Below, one piece after another: positions 23,603-30,741 of a DNA stretch of 40,708 nucleotides. The translations under genes and the position numbers were made by a program. The notes beneath the pieces were generated by a model, which worked only from the letters and a program-made list of their open reading frames with translations, did no database searches and was not told where the DNA came from. The stretch lies in NCBI GenBank assembly GCA_944319815.1, contig CALUEX010000021.1, forward strand, positions 1 through 40,708. The letters run 5' to 3'. Numbering within the stretch: the stretch's first letter is position 1; the number at the start of each line of letters is the position of its first letter. Origin of the DNA: an uncultured Prevotella sp. Lineage in GTDB: Bacteria; Bacteroidota; Bacteroidia; Bacteroidales; Bacteroidaceae.

Positions 23603-24877
23603 ATGACAACCCAGGAATTCATCACCCAGAACCTCGACGCCGACATCCGCGACCTCGCCCTGCGCCATGCTGGCCGCACGGACATCGACCTGCACTACGC
23701 CCTCGACCAGATTGCCGGCCGCCGCACGGCGCAAACCAAGCTGCCTATGTGGGTCGCCACCGACGGCATAATATACCCACCGCACATCTCGATGGAACAA
23801 TGCTCGTCCGAGCAGACCGCCATGTACAAGGCCAAAGTGGCGCAACGCCTCATCGCAGAACTCCCAGTCCGACCAGTTCTCCCACCCACCCCCACAACCT
23901 TAATCGACCTCACGGGCGGCTTCGGCGTAGACTTCTCATACATGGCGCGCGCCTTCGGCCGTGCCGTCTACATCGAGCAGCAAAGCCATTTGTGCGCCGT
24001 CTCACGGCACAACATGGCCCTGCTGGGACTTACCCAAGCCGAGGTGGTTTGCGGCGATTGTACGCAAATTATCGAGGAAATGGACGATGTTACGATGTTC
24101 TACGCCGACCCGGCGCGACGCGACGCACGCGGAGGGCGCACCTTTGCCATAAGCGACTGCACGCCCGACATCACAGCTATGAGGGATACGCTCTTAGGCA
24201 AGGCCTGTTTCACGATGGTGAAGCTCTCGCCCATGCTCGACTGGCGCAAGGCCGTGGCCGACATGGGCGGCTGCGTAGGCGAGGTTCACATAGTGTCGGT
24301 TGCCAACGAGTGCAAGGAACTGCTGCTCGTCATGTCGCGAAAGTACGCCTCGCTCGAGCGCATCTGCTGCGTGAACGACGGCCAAACGTTCTCGTTCACG
24401 CCCGAAGAAGCCGCCAACGCCACACTATCGCATAACCCCCAAACCCCACAACCCCATAACCCCACAACCGTAAAACCCCATAGCCCCATAACCGAAAAAT
24501 ACCTCTACGAGCCGAACGCATCGCTGATGAAGGCCGGATGCTTCGCCCTCATAGCGCAAAGGTACGGCTGCCGCCAGGTGGGCGCGGACAGCCACCTGTT
24601 CGTCTCGCGGCAAAAGATACCGCATTTCCCCGGCCGAGGCTTCGACATACGCGCCATAACAACGATGAACAAGCGCGAGCTGAAAGCCGCGCTCGGCGGC
24701 ACCGGCCAAGCCAACGTGAGCGTAAGGAACTTTCCCCTCACGGCTGACGCGCTACGAAAGCGGCTGAAACTGAAGGACGGTGGCGACACGTACATCTTCG
24801 GGACGACGACAGCCGACAGCCGGCACGTGCTCATAATATGCGAAAAACATCACCAAAACCAAACCATACAGTCATGA
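23603..24877 (+). CDS. Class I SAM-dependent methyltransferase with THUMP-like C-terminal domain
   Basis: The protein is 424 aa. SAM motif I is LIDLTGGFGVDF (100-111). A DPARRD block (169-174) sits where the motif IV-type catalytic loop is expected. The C-terminal part (about 300-424, with GRGFDIRAI and NFPLTADALRKRLKL) fits the THUMP-like domain of a Bacteroidota methyltransferase group, probably an RNA modifier; the target is unknown. Two low-complexity inserts are encoded by intergenic-type repeats: residues 88-99 (PVRPVLPPTPTT) just before motif I, and 277-299 (HNPQTPQPHNPTTVKP...) . Both keep the frame. The last 4 nt overlap the next gene (ATGA). Confidence 0.85.
   Translation: MTTQEFITQNLDADIRDLALRHAGRTDIDLHYALDQIAGRRTAQTKLPMWVATDGIIYPPHISMEQCSSEQTAMYKAKVAQRLIAELPVRPVLPPTPTTLIDLTGGFGVDFSYMARAFGRAVYIEQQSHLCAVSRHNMALLGLTQAEVVCGDCTQIIEEMDDVTMFYADPARRDARGGRTFAISDCTPDITAMRDTLLGKACFTMVKLSPMLDWRKAVADMGGCVGEVHIVSVANECKELLLVMSRKYASLERICCVNDGQTFSFTPEEAANATLSHNPQTPQPHNPTTVKPHSPITEKYLYEPNASLMKAGCFALIAQRYGCRQVGADSHLFVSRQKIPHFPGRGFDIRAITTMNKRELKAALGGTGQANVSVRNFPLTADALRKRLKLKDGGDTYIFGTTTADSRHVLIICEKHHQNQTIQS
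24431..24499 (+). repeat. AACCCCATAACC-type repeat inside the methyltransferase gene
   Basis: About 69 bp of CCCCATAACCCC/ACCGTAAAACC words, of the same family as the 3766-4117 array and 33840-33920, are read in frame as His/Asn/Pro/Thr-rich residues 277-299. In this frame the TAA words never fall in register, so translation continues. Confidence 0.85.
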
Positions 24878-26478
24878 AAAAAACATTGACAACACTCGCG
24901 CTGGCGCTCGTCACGGCGGCAGCCGGCGCACAAGGGCCGCAGGCCAAGACATCCTGCGGCGTGCTTGAAGGCACTTACGAGTCAGGCATCAAGGTGTTCA
25001 GGGGCGTGCCATTCGCCCAGTCTCCCGTCGGGGAGCTGCGCTGGAAAGCGCCGCAGCCCGTCAAGCCGTGGACAGGCGTGAGGGCGGCCAAGCACTTCGG
25101 ACCCAACCCGATGCAGCAAAACCTCTTCGGCGACATGAACTTCGGCACGCCTGAAAACAGCGAAGACTGCCTCTACCTGAACATCTGGACGCCGTCGAAA
25201 ACCATGGACGAGCGCCTGCCCGTGCTCATTTACTTCAACGGCGGAGGGCTTGTGGCCGGTTCGGGCAGCGAGCCTCGCTACGCCGGAGAGTCGATGGCAC
25301 GCCGCGGAATAATATCAATCACGGCCAACTACCGCGAGGGAATATTCGGCTTCTTCGCACATCCGGAACTGTCGAAGGAAACCTCCTATAAAGGCTCGGG
25401 CAACTACGGCTTCCTCGACCAGGTAGCGGCCATAAGATGGGTAAAGGACAACATCGCGGCCTTCGGCGGCGACCCGGAGCGCATCACCATAGTGGGCGAG
25501 TCGGCAGGCTCGGCCTCCGTCAGCGCCCTCATGGCCTCGCCGCTGTGCCAAGGGCTGTTCGCGCAGGCCATGGGGTCGAGCGCATCGGTGGTGGCCTACG
25601 ACAAAGTGCCCACGCTGAAGGAAGCCGAAGAGGCCGGCAAGGCCGTGATGAAGGCGGTGGGCTGCGCCTCGATAGCGGAGATGAGGGCGATGCCTGCGGC
25701 CGAACTGCTGGAGAAAGCCGGAGCGGCAAGCATGCAGAAGATGTACAACATCGACGGTTACTTCTTCACGGAGCAACCCGTAGACACATACAACAATGGC
25801 CATCAGGCGCACGTGCCGCTGCTTGTGGGCTGGAATTCGGCCGAAATGCCCATCGCCGCAGTGCTCGAAGGGCGGCCCATGACGGTGGCGTCTGTCAGGG
25901 AAGCGGTGAAGAGCGTCTTCGGCGACGACACCGACAAGGTGCTCGAGGCATACGGACTGACTACCGACGAGGCCGTGGCCGGACAGCCGGGATGGCGTCT
26001 CGGCAGCGACATGTTCGTGGCGTTCGGCACGTGGAAGTGGGCCGACATACACGCACGCACCGGCCAACAGCCCGTTTACAGGTATCTATACTACCATCCG
26101 CGCCCGGCAATGCGCGTCAGCGGAAAGGTGGCCGGACTGGCCGGAGGGGTTATCGACGCGGAGGAAGGCGAGGCACAACAGCCTGCGGCGACCGGGGCGG
26201 TACACTCCGCCGACATAGAATATGCCATGGGCACGCTGCCCACCAACCGCGTGTATGACTGGCAGGCAGCCGACTTCACCGTGTCAACCATATTCCAGAA
26301 CTATTACCTCAACTTCATCAAGACCGGCAACCCGAACGGCCTGGGGCAGCCCGAATGGCAGCCGGTGAACGGCCACGACGTGCCGCCCGTGCTCCAGATA
26401 GGCACCGACACCTACCTGAAAGCCGACGCGCAGCTTGAAAACGCCTACCGCACAGCCGACAAGGCAGTATGGAAATAA
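24874..26478 (+). CDS. Secreted type-B carboxylesterase
   Basis: The protein is 534 aa with signal peptide MKKTLTTLALALVTAAAGA. It is an alpha/beta-hydrolase of family PF00135: VFRGVPFAQSPVGELRWKAP and EDCLYLNIWTP near the N-terminus, oxyanion-hole GGG in YFNGGGLVAG, nucleophile Ser210 in GESAGS, candidate acid Glu324 and His444 in AVHSADIEYAMG. It probably cleaves esters of plant or dietary compounds in the periplasm; the substrate is unknown. I chose ATG 24874 because it gives the signal peptide and a 4-nt ATGA overlap with the upstream methyltransferase, implying translational coupling; the longer frame from 24838 is unlikely. Confidence 0.93.
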   Translation: MKKTLTTLALALVTAAAGAQGPQAKTSCGVLEGTYESGIKVFRGVPFAQSPVGELRWKAPQPVKPWTGVRAAKHFGPNPMQQNLFGDMNFGTPENSEDCLYLNIWTPSKTMDERLPVLIYFNGGGLVAGSGSEPRYAGESMARRGIISITANYREGIFGFFAHPELSKETSYKGSGNYGFLDQVAAIRWVKDNIAAFGGDPERITIVGESAGSASVSALMASPLCQGLFAQAMGSSASVVAYDKVPTLKEAEEAGKAVMKAVGCASIAEMRAMPAAELLEKAGAASMQKMYNIDGYFFTEQPVDTYNNGHQAHVPLLVGWNSAEMPIAAVLEGRPMTVASVREAVKSVFGDDTDKVLEAYGLTTDEAVAGQPGWRLGSDMFVAFGTWKWADIHARTGQQPVYRYLYYHPRPAMRVSGKVAGLAGGVIDAEEGEAQQPAATGAVHSADIEYAMGTLPTNRVYDWQAADFTVSTIFQNYYLNFIKTGNPNGLGQPEWQPVNGHDVPPVLQIGTDTYLKADAQLENAYRTADKAVWK

Positions 26479-26538
26479 AGCCTACCGGCAGGCGGCATCG
26501 CCGCGACCGCGCAAATCACTGAAAACCAAGCAAATACC

Positions 26539-26575
26539 AAAAGGCCGCGTTTCACACTATGAAACGCGGCCTTTT
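26539..26575. terminator. AAAGG-family hairpin, probable bidirectional terminator
   Basis: A perfect 16-bp stem (AAAAGGCCGCGTTTCA and its complement) has a 5-nt loop and A/T-rich ends. It lies between the convergent esterase (+) and MATE (-) genes. Confidence 0.6.
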
Positions 26576-26700
26576 GGCTTGTAAAACGCAGCCTTTTGGC
26601 TTGTAAAACGCAGCCTTTCGCAACGCCGCCCCTTTTTACCTTTCCATCCTTTTACCTTTTTACCTTTCTACCTTTTTACTTTTTCACCTTTTTACCTTTT
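26576..26700. repeat. Duplicated GGCTTGTAAAACGCAGCC words and TTTTTACCTTT tract
   Basis: Two copies of TTGGCTTGTAAAACGCAGCC follow the hairpin and look like half-arms of the AAAGG hairpin family. Next comes a run of about seven TTTTTACCTTTC-like 8-9 bp units that reaches into the last codons of the MATE gene. Confidence 0.7.
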
Positions 26701-28032
26701 CTTCAGTTCCTTCCTGAAGCGCATGAAATACAGCAGTCCGGCAGTAGACAGGCACACGGGGAAGGCCGACCAGATGCCCACCAGGCCGAAACCCATGTGT
26801 ATGCCGAGCAGCCATCCCAACGGCAGCGACACCACGAAATAGGAGAAAAAGGCTATCCACACCATCGGGCGGACGCACTCTATGCCGCGCAGGGCGTTGG
26901 CGAAGGTGTACTGCACGGCGTCGCCCAGCTGGTAGGCGATGAGCGGGAACACCGTGACCGACACCAGGGCGCACACCTCGAGGCTGTCAGTGAACCACAG
27001 GCTGACGACGCCGCGCAGCAGCAACACGGGCACGGAGAGCGTCAAGGCTATGCCGACGACGAGCCGCAGGCCGTCCAAGGCCGTGCGCCAGACGGCGCGC
27101 CAGTCTTCCTGCCCGGCGAAATAGCTCACCCTGACGGCCACGGCGGCGGCCATGCCGCTGTTGACCATGTAGAGCAGCTGCGACACGGTGATTGTCACCT
27201 GGTGGGCTGCCAGGGCCGTGGTGCCGAGCCATCCCACGAAGATTGCCGACAGGCTGAAGGCTGCCGTCTCCATGCCGAGCTGAAGGGCGACGGGGAAACC
27301 GAGCGACGCAAGCCGCCCGGCCTCGGCACGGCTGACACTGCCCGAGGCGAAGCCCGCGCCGAACTCGCGGTAGCGGCGGTGCCTGAAGAACAGCAGGACG
27401 CAAGCCACGGCCATGACGACGCGCGACAGCGCCGTGGACAGGCCCGCCCCGAAGAGCCCCAGCTCGGGCGCGCCCAGCTCGCCGTAGATGAGCACCCAGT
27501 TGCCGAAGATGTTGAGCACGTTGCCCGATATGATGACGAACATGGGCGTCTTCGTGTCGGTTATGCCGTCGAAAAACTGCTTGAACGTGTTGAAGCAGCA
27601 CAGGAAGGGCAGCGACGCTATGTTGACCCACAGGTAGGGACGCATCAGGGGCAACAGCTCTTCGGGCTGGCCGAAGCGGTGGATGTTAAGGCAGAACGCC
27701 ACGCACACGGCCACGAGAGCCACCGAGAGGGCCATGTTGGCCGCGAGGCTGTTCTTCACCGCCACGCCGATGCTGCCCGTGTCGCCGCGCCCGAACAGGC
27801 TGCCCACAACGGGCGTGAGGCCGTAGGAGAAGCCCGTGGCGAAGAGGACCACGAGCGTGAACATAGTGTTGACGAAACTTGCCGCGGCAAGCTCCTGCAT
27901 GGAGTGGTGCCCCACCATGATGGTGTCGGCAAAGCCGAGCACAACGTTGCCGATTTGCCCGACCACGATGGGCAGCCCCAGGCGCACCAGCGAGCCGTAA
28001 CGCGCCATGAATGTAGAATGAGTCAAAGCCAT
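26692..28032 (-). CDS. MATE-family multidrug/Na+-type efflux transporter
   Basis: The protein is 446 aa if begun at ATG 28032 (MALTHST...), or 438 aa from ATG 28008 (MARYGSLVRLGLPIVVG), with about 12 membrane segments. GLPIVVGQIGNVVLGFADTIMVGHHS and the second-half FPVALQLGMETAAFS are typical MATE repeats. It exports cationic compounds, coupled to H+ or Na+; the substrate is unknown. A -7 box at 28048-28041 would leave only a few leader nucleotides before 28032, so 28008 may be the true start. The frame extending to 28137 runs through a repeat and is rejected. The C-terminus (FRKELKKR) overlaps a TTTACC repeat. Confidence 0.9.
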   Translation of the reverse strand: MALTHSTFMARYGSLVRLGLPIVVGQIGNVVLGFADTIMVGHHSMQELAAASFVNTMFTLVVLFATGFSYGLTPVVGSLFGRGDTGSIGVAVKNSLAANMALSVALVAVCVAFCLNIHRFGQPEELLPLMRPYLWVNIASLPFLCCFNTFKQFFDGITDTKTPMFVIISGNVLNIFGNWVLIYGELGAPELGLFGAGLSTALSRVVMAVACVLLFFRHRRYREFGAGFASGSVSRAEAGRLASLGFPVALQLGMETAAFSLSAIFVGWLGTTALAAHQVTITVSQLLYMVNSGMAAAVAVRVSYFAGQEDWRAVWRTALDGLRLVVGIALTLSVPVLLLRGVVSLWFTDSLEVCALVSVTVFPLIAYQLGDAVQYTFANALRGIECVRPMVWIAFFSYFVVSLPLGWLLGIHMGFGLVGIWSAFPVCLSTAGLLYFMRFRKELKKR

Positions 28033-28040
28033 AATGGCTG

Positions 28041-28048
28041 CAAAGATA
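28041..28048 (-). promoter_or_regulatory. Bacteroidota -7 box for the MATE gene
   Basis: Minus-strand TATCTTTG matches TAnnTTTG exactly. Its closeness to ATG 28032 favours the in-frame ATG at 28008 as start, or a nearly leaderless mRNA. Confidence 0.55.
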
Positions 28049-28078
28049 CGAAATAAAGGTGAGAAAGCGAAAAAAGCA

Positions 28079-28318
28079 AAGCCCCTCACCAACCCTCCCG
28101 AGGGAGGGGGAAGGGATGGGGAAAGGCAAAATAGCAAAAAGATGAAGGATTAACATCACTGATTTGGAAACAAAAAAATCCCTGCAATCGTTTCCGACCG
28201 CAGGGACTTCCACGTTTCCATTTTCATTAAGCCTTCAAAAGGTTTTACGGTTTTACTTTTTACCGTTTCTCCCCTTCTTGCCCTTTCCCCCTCCTTCGGG
28301 AGGGTTGGAGAGGGGGCT
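28079..28318. repeat. Inverted pair of palindromic ends between MATE and hsp20
   Basis: CCAACCCTCCCGAGGGAGGGGG at the left and CCCCCTCCTTCGGGAGGGTTGG at the right are reverse-complement variants of the ends of the 114-bp element, here about 240 bp apart with an unrelated interior (including a TTTTACGGTTTTAC stretch). No gene is seen between them. Confidence 0.7.
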
Positions 28319-28329
28319 TTACCTCTTTT

Positions 28330-28755
28330 TTATTTCACCTCAATCTGCTTCAAGGCAGGCTCCTCCTTGCGCTCCATCTTGGGCAGGTTGACGGTCAGGA
28401 CGCCATCGTTGACCTTGGCTTCGATTTTCTCCTTGTCAACGTCGTCGGGCAAGAGCAACGTCTGCTCGTACTTCGAGTAGGCGAACTCGCGGCGCAGGTA
28501 GTGGCTCTTCTTGTCCTCGTCCTTGTGCTCTGCCTTGCTCTCCATGTGGATGTGCAGGTTGCCGTCCTTGTCGATGTTGACGTTGAAGTCTTCCTTCTTC
28601 AAGCCCGGAGCGGCCAGCTCTACGGTGTACTCCGTGTCGCTCTCCCTTACGTTGATGGCCGGTGCCGTGGCGTTAGGCCTGAGCATGAAGTCAGTGTCGA
28701 AAAAGTCGTTGAAGATACTCGGCATCCAAGTGTTTCTGTTCAATGTTGGTAACAT
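28330..28755 (-). CDS. Small heat shock protein, Hsp20/alpha-crystallin family
   Basis: The protein is 141 aa and cytosolic, starting MLPTLNRNTWMPSIFNDFF. The alpha-crystallin domain spans about 30-130 (AINVRESDTEYTVELAAPGLKKEDFNV ... DGVLTVNLPK), with the usual C-terminal tail but with IEVK rather than a clear IxI. It is an ATP-independent holdase chaperone. ATG 28755 is chosen because it is preceded at good distance by an AGGAGG Shine-Dalgarno, unusual among its neighbours. The upstream sigma-54-like promoter at 28889-28874 suggests stress control by an enhancer-binding protein. Confidence 0.94.
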   Translation of the reverse strand: MLPTLNRNTWMPSIFNDFFDTDFMLRPNATAPAINVRESDTEYTVELAAPGLKKEDFNVNIDKDGNLHIHMESKAEHKDEDKKSHYLRREFAYSKYEQTLLLPDDVDKEKIEAKVNDGVLTVNLPKMERKEEPALKQIEVK

Positions 28756-28873
28756 AATCAAATCCTCCTTAAATTTTAGTCCTTTGTTTATCTTATCCGG
28801 TCGCCCCACCCTTCCGAGCTTCGGCTTCCTTCGATTGCCCCTCGCTTTCGTTCAGGGCTTTCACCCATCATAA

Positions 28874-28889
28874 TGCAACATCCGTGCCG
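28874..28889 (-). promoter_or_regulatory. Candidate sigma-54 (-24/-12) promoter for hsp20
   Basis: Read on the minus strand, CGGCACGGATGTTGCA fits the sigma-54 consensus TGGCACGnnnnTTGCA except for the first base, with exact GG-to-GC spacing. The predicted leader is about 110 nt. There is no TAnnTTTG box between it and the gene. Confidence 0.6.
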
Positions 28890-28975
28890 AATGACAGATT
28901 TTGGTAAAACAGGCGTAAATACCGACTTATTGTCAGTAAAGTTTAAAAATTTTAATCATTCTAATAGCATTTCAA

Positions 28976-28988
28976 TGACAAAATGTCA
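28976..28988. promoter_or_regulatory. TGACA-AAA-TGTCA palindrome, candidate enhancer site
   Basis: A perfect 5-bp inverted repeat with a 3-bp centre lies about 90-100 bp upstream of the sigma-54-like promoter; more TGTCA/TGACA half sites lie at about 28931 and 28892. The position suits a sigma-54 activator. The surrounding 28890-29000 is AT-rich. Confidence 0.45.
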
Positions 28989-29032
28989 AAATCCATACCC
29001 TACCACACCACCTGACGCCGACCGCCGGGCAA

Positions 29033-29190
29033 CACGCCGTGCCGCAATAAACGGCGTGCTGCACAGCAATCAGCAACACGCCGCGTAACGTCCTGGCTGC
29101 CAGCGCGTTGCAGGATGCCGCCTTTCACACCGCCATTCATGCCCTTTCACCGCGCCAAACGCCACCTTTCGCACCGCAACAGGCCGCAAG
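29033..29190. repeat. Small hairpin and CCTTTCGCACCG-type words, no gene
   Basis: A CACGCCGT/ACGGCGTG stem lies at 29033-29058. From 29100 a series of related words (GCCGCCTTTCACACCGCC, GCCACCTTTCGCACCGC) resembles half-arms of the AAAGG hairpin family. The same word type occurs at 20038-20095 and 36062-36115. Confidence 0.5.
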
Positions 29191-29196
29191 ACATTC

Positions 29197-29393
29197 AACC
29201 CAACTCGGTCATTAGACCGCAATGTCTTAATTTCTATAGTTATATTATTGCTTCTTGCCGTCTTATGTCCTTCTGCCGCCGTCTTTTCTTCCGTTCCGTC
29301 TCGACGTAGCCCGCTACGCCTTCGACAAAACGGAAGAAAAACCGTCTGCCATAAGTACATAATCCGTCTAAGCTCTAATGACCGATTTGGGTT
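29197..29393. repeat. 197-bp long imperfect inverted repeat
   Basis: The terminal 20 bp (AACCCAACTCGGTCATTAGA at 29197-29216; reverse complement with one mismatch at 29374-29393) frame an interior that is also self-complementary: TTTTCTTCCGTT pairs with AACGGAAGAAAA, and the centre holds CGTAG-CCCG-CTACG. The whole unit could fold into one long stem or be a miniature transposable element. No protein frame is convincing. Confidence 0.8.
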
Positions 29394-29416
29394 TATCCCG
29401 CGAAGCGCCCGGGCAC

Positions 29417-29455
29417 AAAAAAGGCGGCAGCGCGCAATAACTGCTCGCTGCCGCC
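29417..29455 (-). terminator. Rho-independent terminator of the frd operon
   Basis: On the minus strand, a 10-bp GC-rich stem (GGCGGCAGCG / CGCTGCCGCC) with a 13-nt loop is followed by six U residues, 35 nt after the frdB stop. Confidence 0.85.
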
Positions 29456-29489
29456 GAAAATAAAGAAAATTTATTCCTGTACTATCATA

Positions 29490-30245
29490 TTAGTCGTTCA
29501 GCTTCGCCTTGATGAACTCGCGGTTCAGGCGGGCGATGTTGGCGATTGACTCGTTCTTGGGGCACTCGGCCTCGCAGGCACGTGTGTTGGTGCAGTTGCC
29601 GAAGCCAAGCTCCTCCATCTTCATCACCATCGCCTTGGCGCGCTTAGCCGCCTCGGGGCGTCCCTGGGGCAGCAGGGCGAGCTGGCTGACCTTCGAGCTT
29701 ACGAAGAGCATTGCCGAACCGTTCTTGCAAGCCGCAACGCACGCGCCGCAGCCGATGCAGGTGGCACAGTCCATGGCCTCGTCGGCAGCCTCCTTGGGGA
29801 TGAGTATGGCGTTGGCGTCCTGCGGCTGTCCCGTGCGGACGCTTACGTATCCGCCGGCCTGGATAATCTTGTCGAACGCGCCGCGGTCAACCATGCAGTC
29901 CTTGATTACGGGGAACGCGGCCGAGCGCCACGGCTCCACGGTGATTACGTCGCCGTCGTTGAAGCGGCGCATATACAGCTGGCAGGTTGTAGCCCCGGTG
30001 GCCGGGCCGTGCGGGTGGCCGTTGATGTAGAGCGAGCACATACCGCAGATGCCCTCGCGGCAGTCGTGGTCGAAGACGAACGGCTCCTTGCCGTCCTCGA
30101 TGAGCTGCTCGTTGAGGATGTCCAACATCTCGAGGAACGACGTATCCGTTGGGATGTCCTTCATCTCGAACGTGTCAAAATGACCTTTTGCCTTAGGCCC
30201 GTTCTGACGCCAGACCTTAAGCGTGAAACTTATATTTCTTTCCAT
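29490..30245 (-). CDS. frdB: Fumarate reductase/succinate dehydrogenase iron-sulfur subunit
   Basis: The protein is 251 aa. Its N-terminal [2Fe-2S] domain has Cys62, Cys67, Cys70 and Cys88 (CREGICGMC...C). Its C-terminal ferredoxin-like domain has [14 protein letters not shown] (160-173) and a later [11 protein letters not shown] (218-228) for the 4Fe-4S and 3Fe-4S clusters. It carries electrons between the cytochrome b subunit and the flavoprotein. In anaerobic Bacteroidota the complex mainly reduces fumarate to succinate. It is the last gene of the operon, separated from frdA by the IVP gene and repeat DNA; a terminator follows. Confidence 0.95.
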   Translation of the reverse strand: MERNISFTLKVWRQNGPKAKGHFDTFEMKDIPTDTSFLEMLDILNEQLIEDGKEPFVFDHDCREGICGMCSLYINGHPHGPATGATTCQLYMRRFNDGDVITVEPWRSAAFPVIKDCMVDRGAFDKIIQAGGYVSVRTGQPQDANAILIPKEAADEAMDCATCIGCGACVAACKNGSAMLFVSSKVSQLALLPQGRPEAAKRAKAMVMKMEELGFGNCTNTRACEAECPKNESIANIARLNREFIKAKLND

Positions 30246-30282
30246 TTGATTTACGGTTTTACGGTTTTGGGGTTATGGGGTT

Positions 30283-30672
30283 TTACGGTTTCACAGGTTG
30301 CGGTGACGTTGTGGACGGTTGGTTTCGCCTTACATAAATCAATGATTGTATCATCTTGTTTACCGAATTGTTCAAGCTGTCAACCATGACGAAGTCATCA
30401 TTGCTTACGTAAGCAAACCGCCTCGACAGTTCTAACTGGATATCCAGTTCGTTTGACGAACCCAATGAAATGTAAAGGAAATGTATCAGCTCGGCATTAG
30501 TGCCCCTGCCGTAACCCTCAGCGATGTTCGAGGGTATAGAGACTGCACATCTGCGCATCTGGCTTACAAGGCCGAAGAGTTCTTCTTTCGGGAAGTTGGC
30601 GGTAATCTGGTATATCTTTTTAGCCAGTTCCATGCTCTCGTTCCACACCCGTAGGTTCTTATGCGGCCCCAT
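30283..30672 (-). CDS. Four-helix bundle protein (IVP/23S rRNA intervening-sequence family) inside the frd operon
   Basis: The protein is 129 aa. NLRVWNESMELAKKIYQITANFPKEELFGL and MRRCAVSIPSNIAEGYGRGT are diagnostic of PF05635. The function is unknown; proteins of this family form pentameric helical bundles. The gene lies between frdA (69 nt upstream) and frdB (37 nt downstream), bordered on both sides by CCGTAAAACC/CCGTATAACC repeat words. The last dozen residues (QPSTTSPQPVKP) are low complexity and appear repeat-encoded. It should be transcribed with frd. Its insertion lengthens the frdA-frdB gap to about 500 nt. Confidence 0.9.
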   Translation of the reverse strand: MGPHKNLRVWNESMELAKKIYQITANFPKEELFGLVSQMRRCAVSIPSNIAEGYGRGTNAELIHFLYISLGSSNELDIQLELSRRFAYVSNDDFVMVDSLNNSVNKMIQSLIYVRRNQPSTTSPQPVKP

Positions 30673-30741
30673 GTTTCCTTTATTCTTCCAAGGGTATCGT
30701 CACCGTATAACCGTATGACCCAATAACCTTATAACCTTAAA

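Noticed and set aside
26596-28056. 486-aa plus-strand open frame opposite the MATE gene
   Set aside because: It is composed of His/Gln/Arg/Glu-rich shadow sequence and begins in a TTTTACC repeat. The MATE frame is clear.
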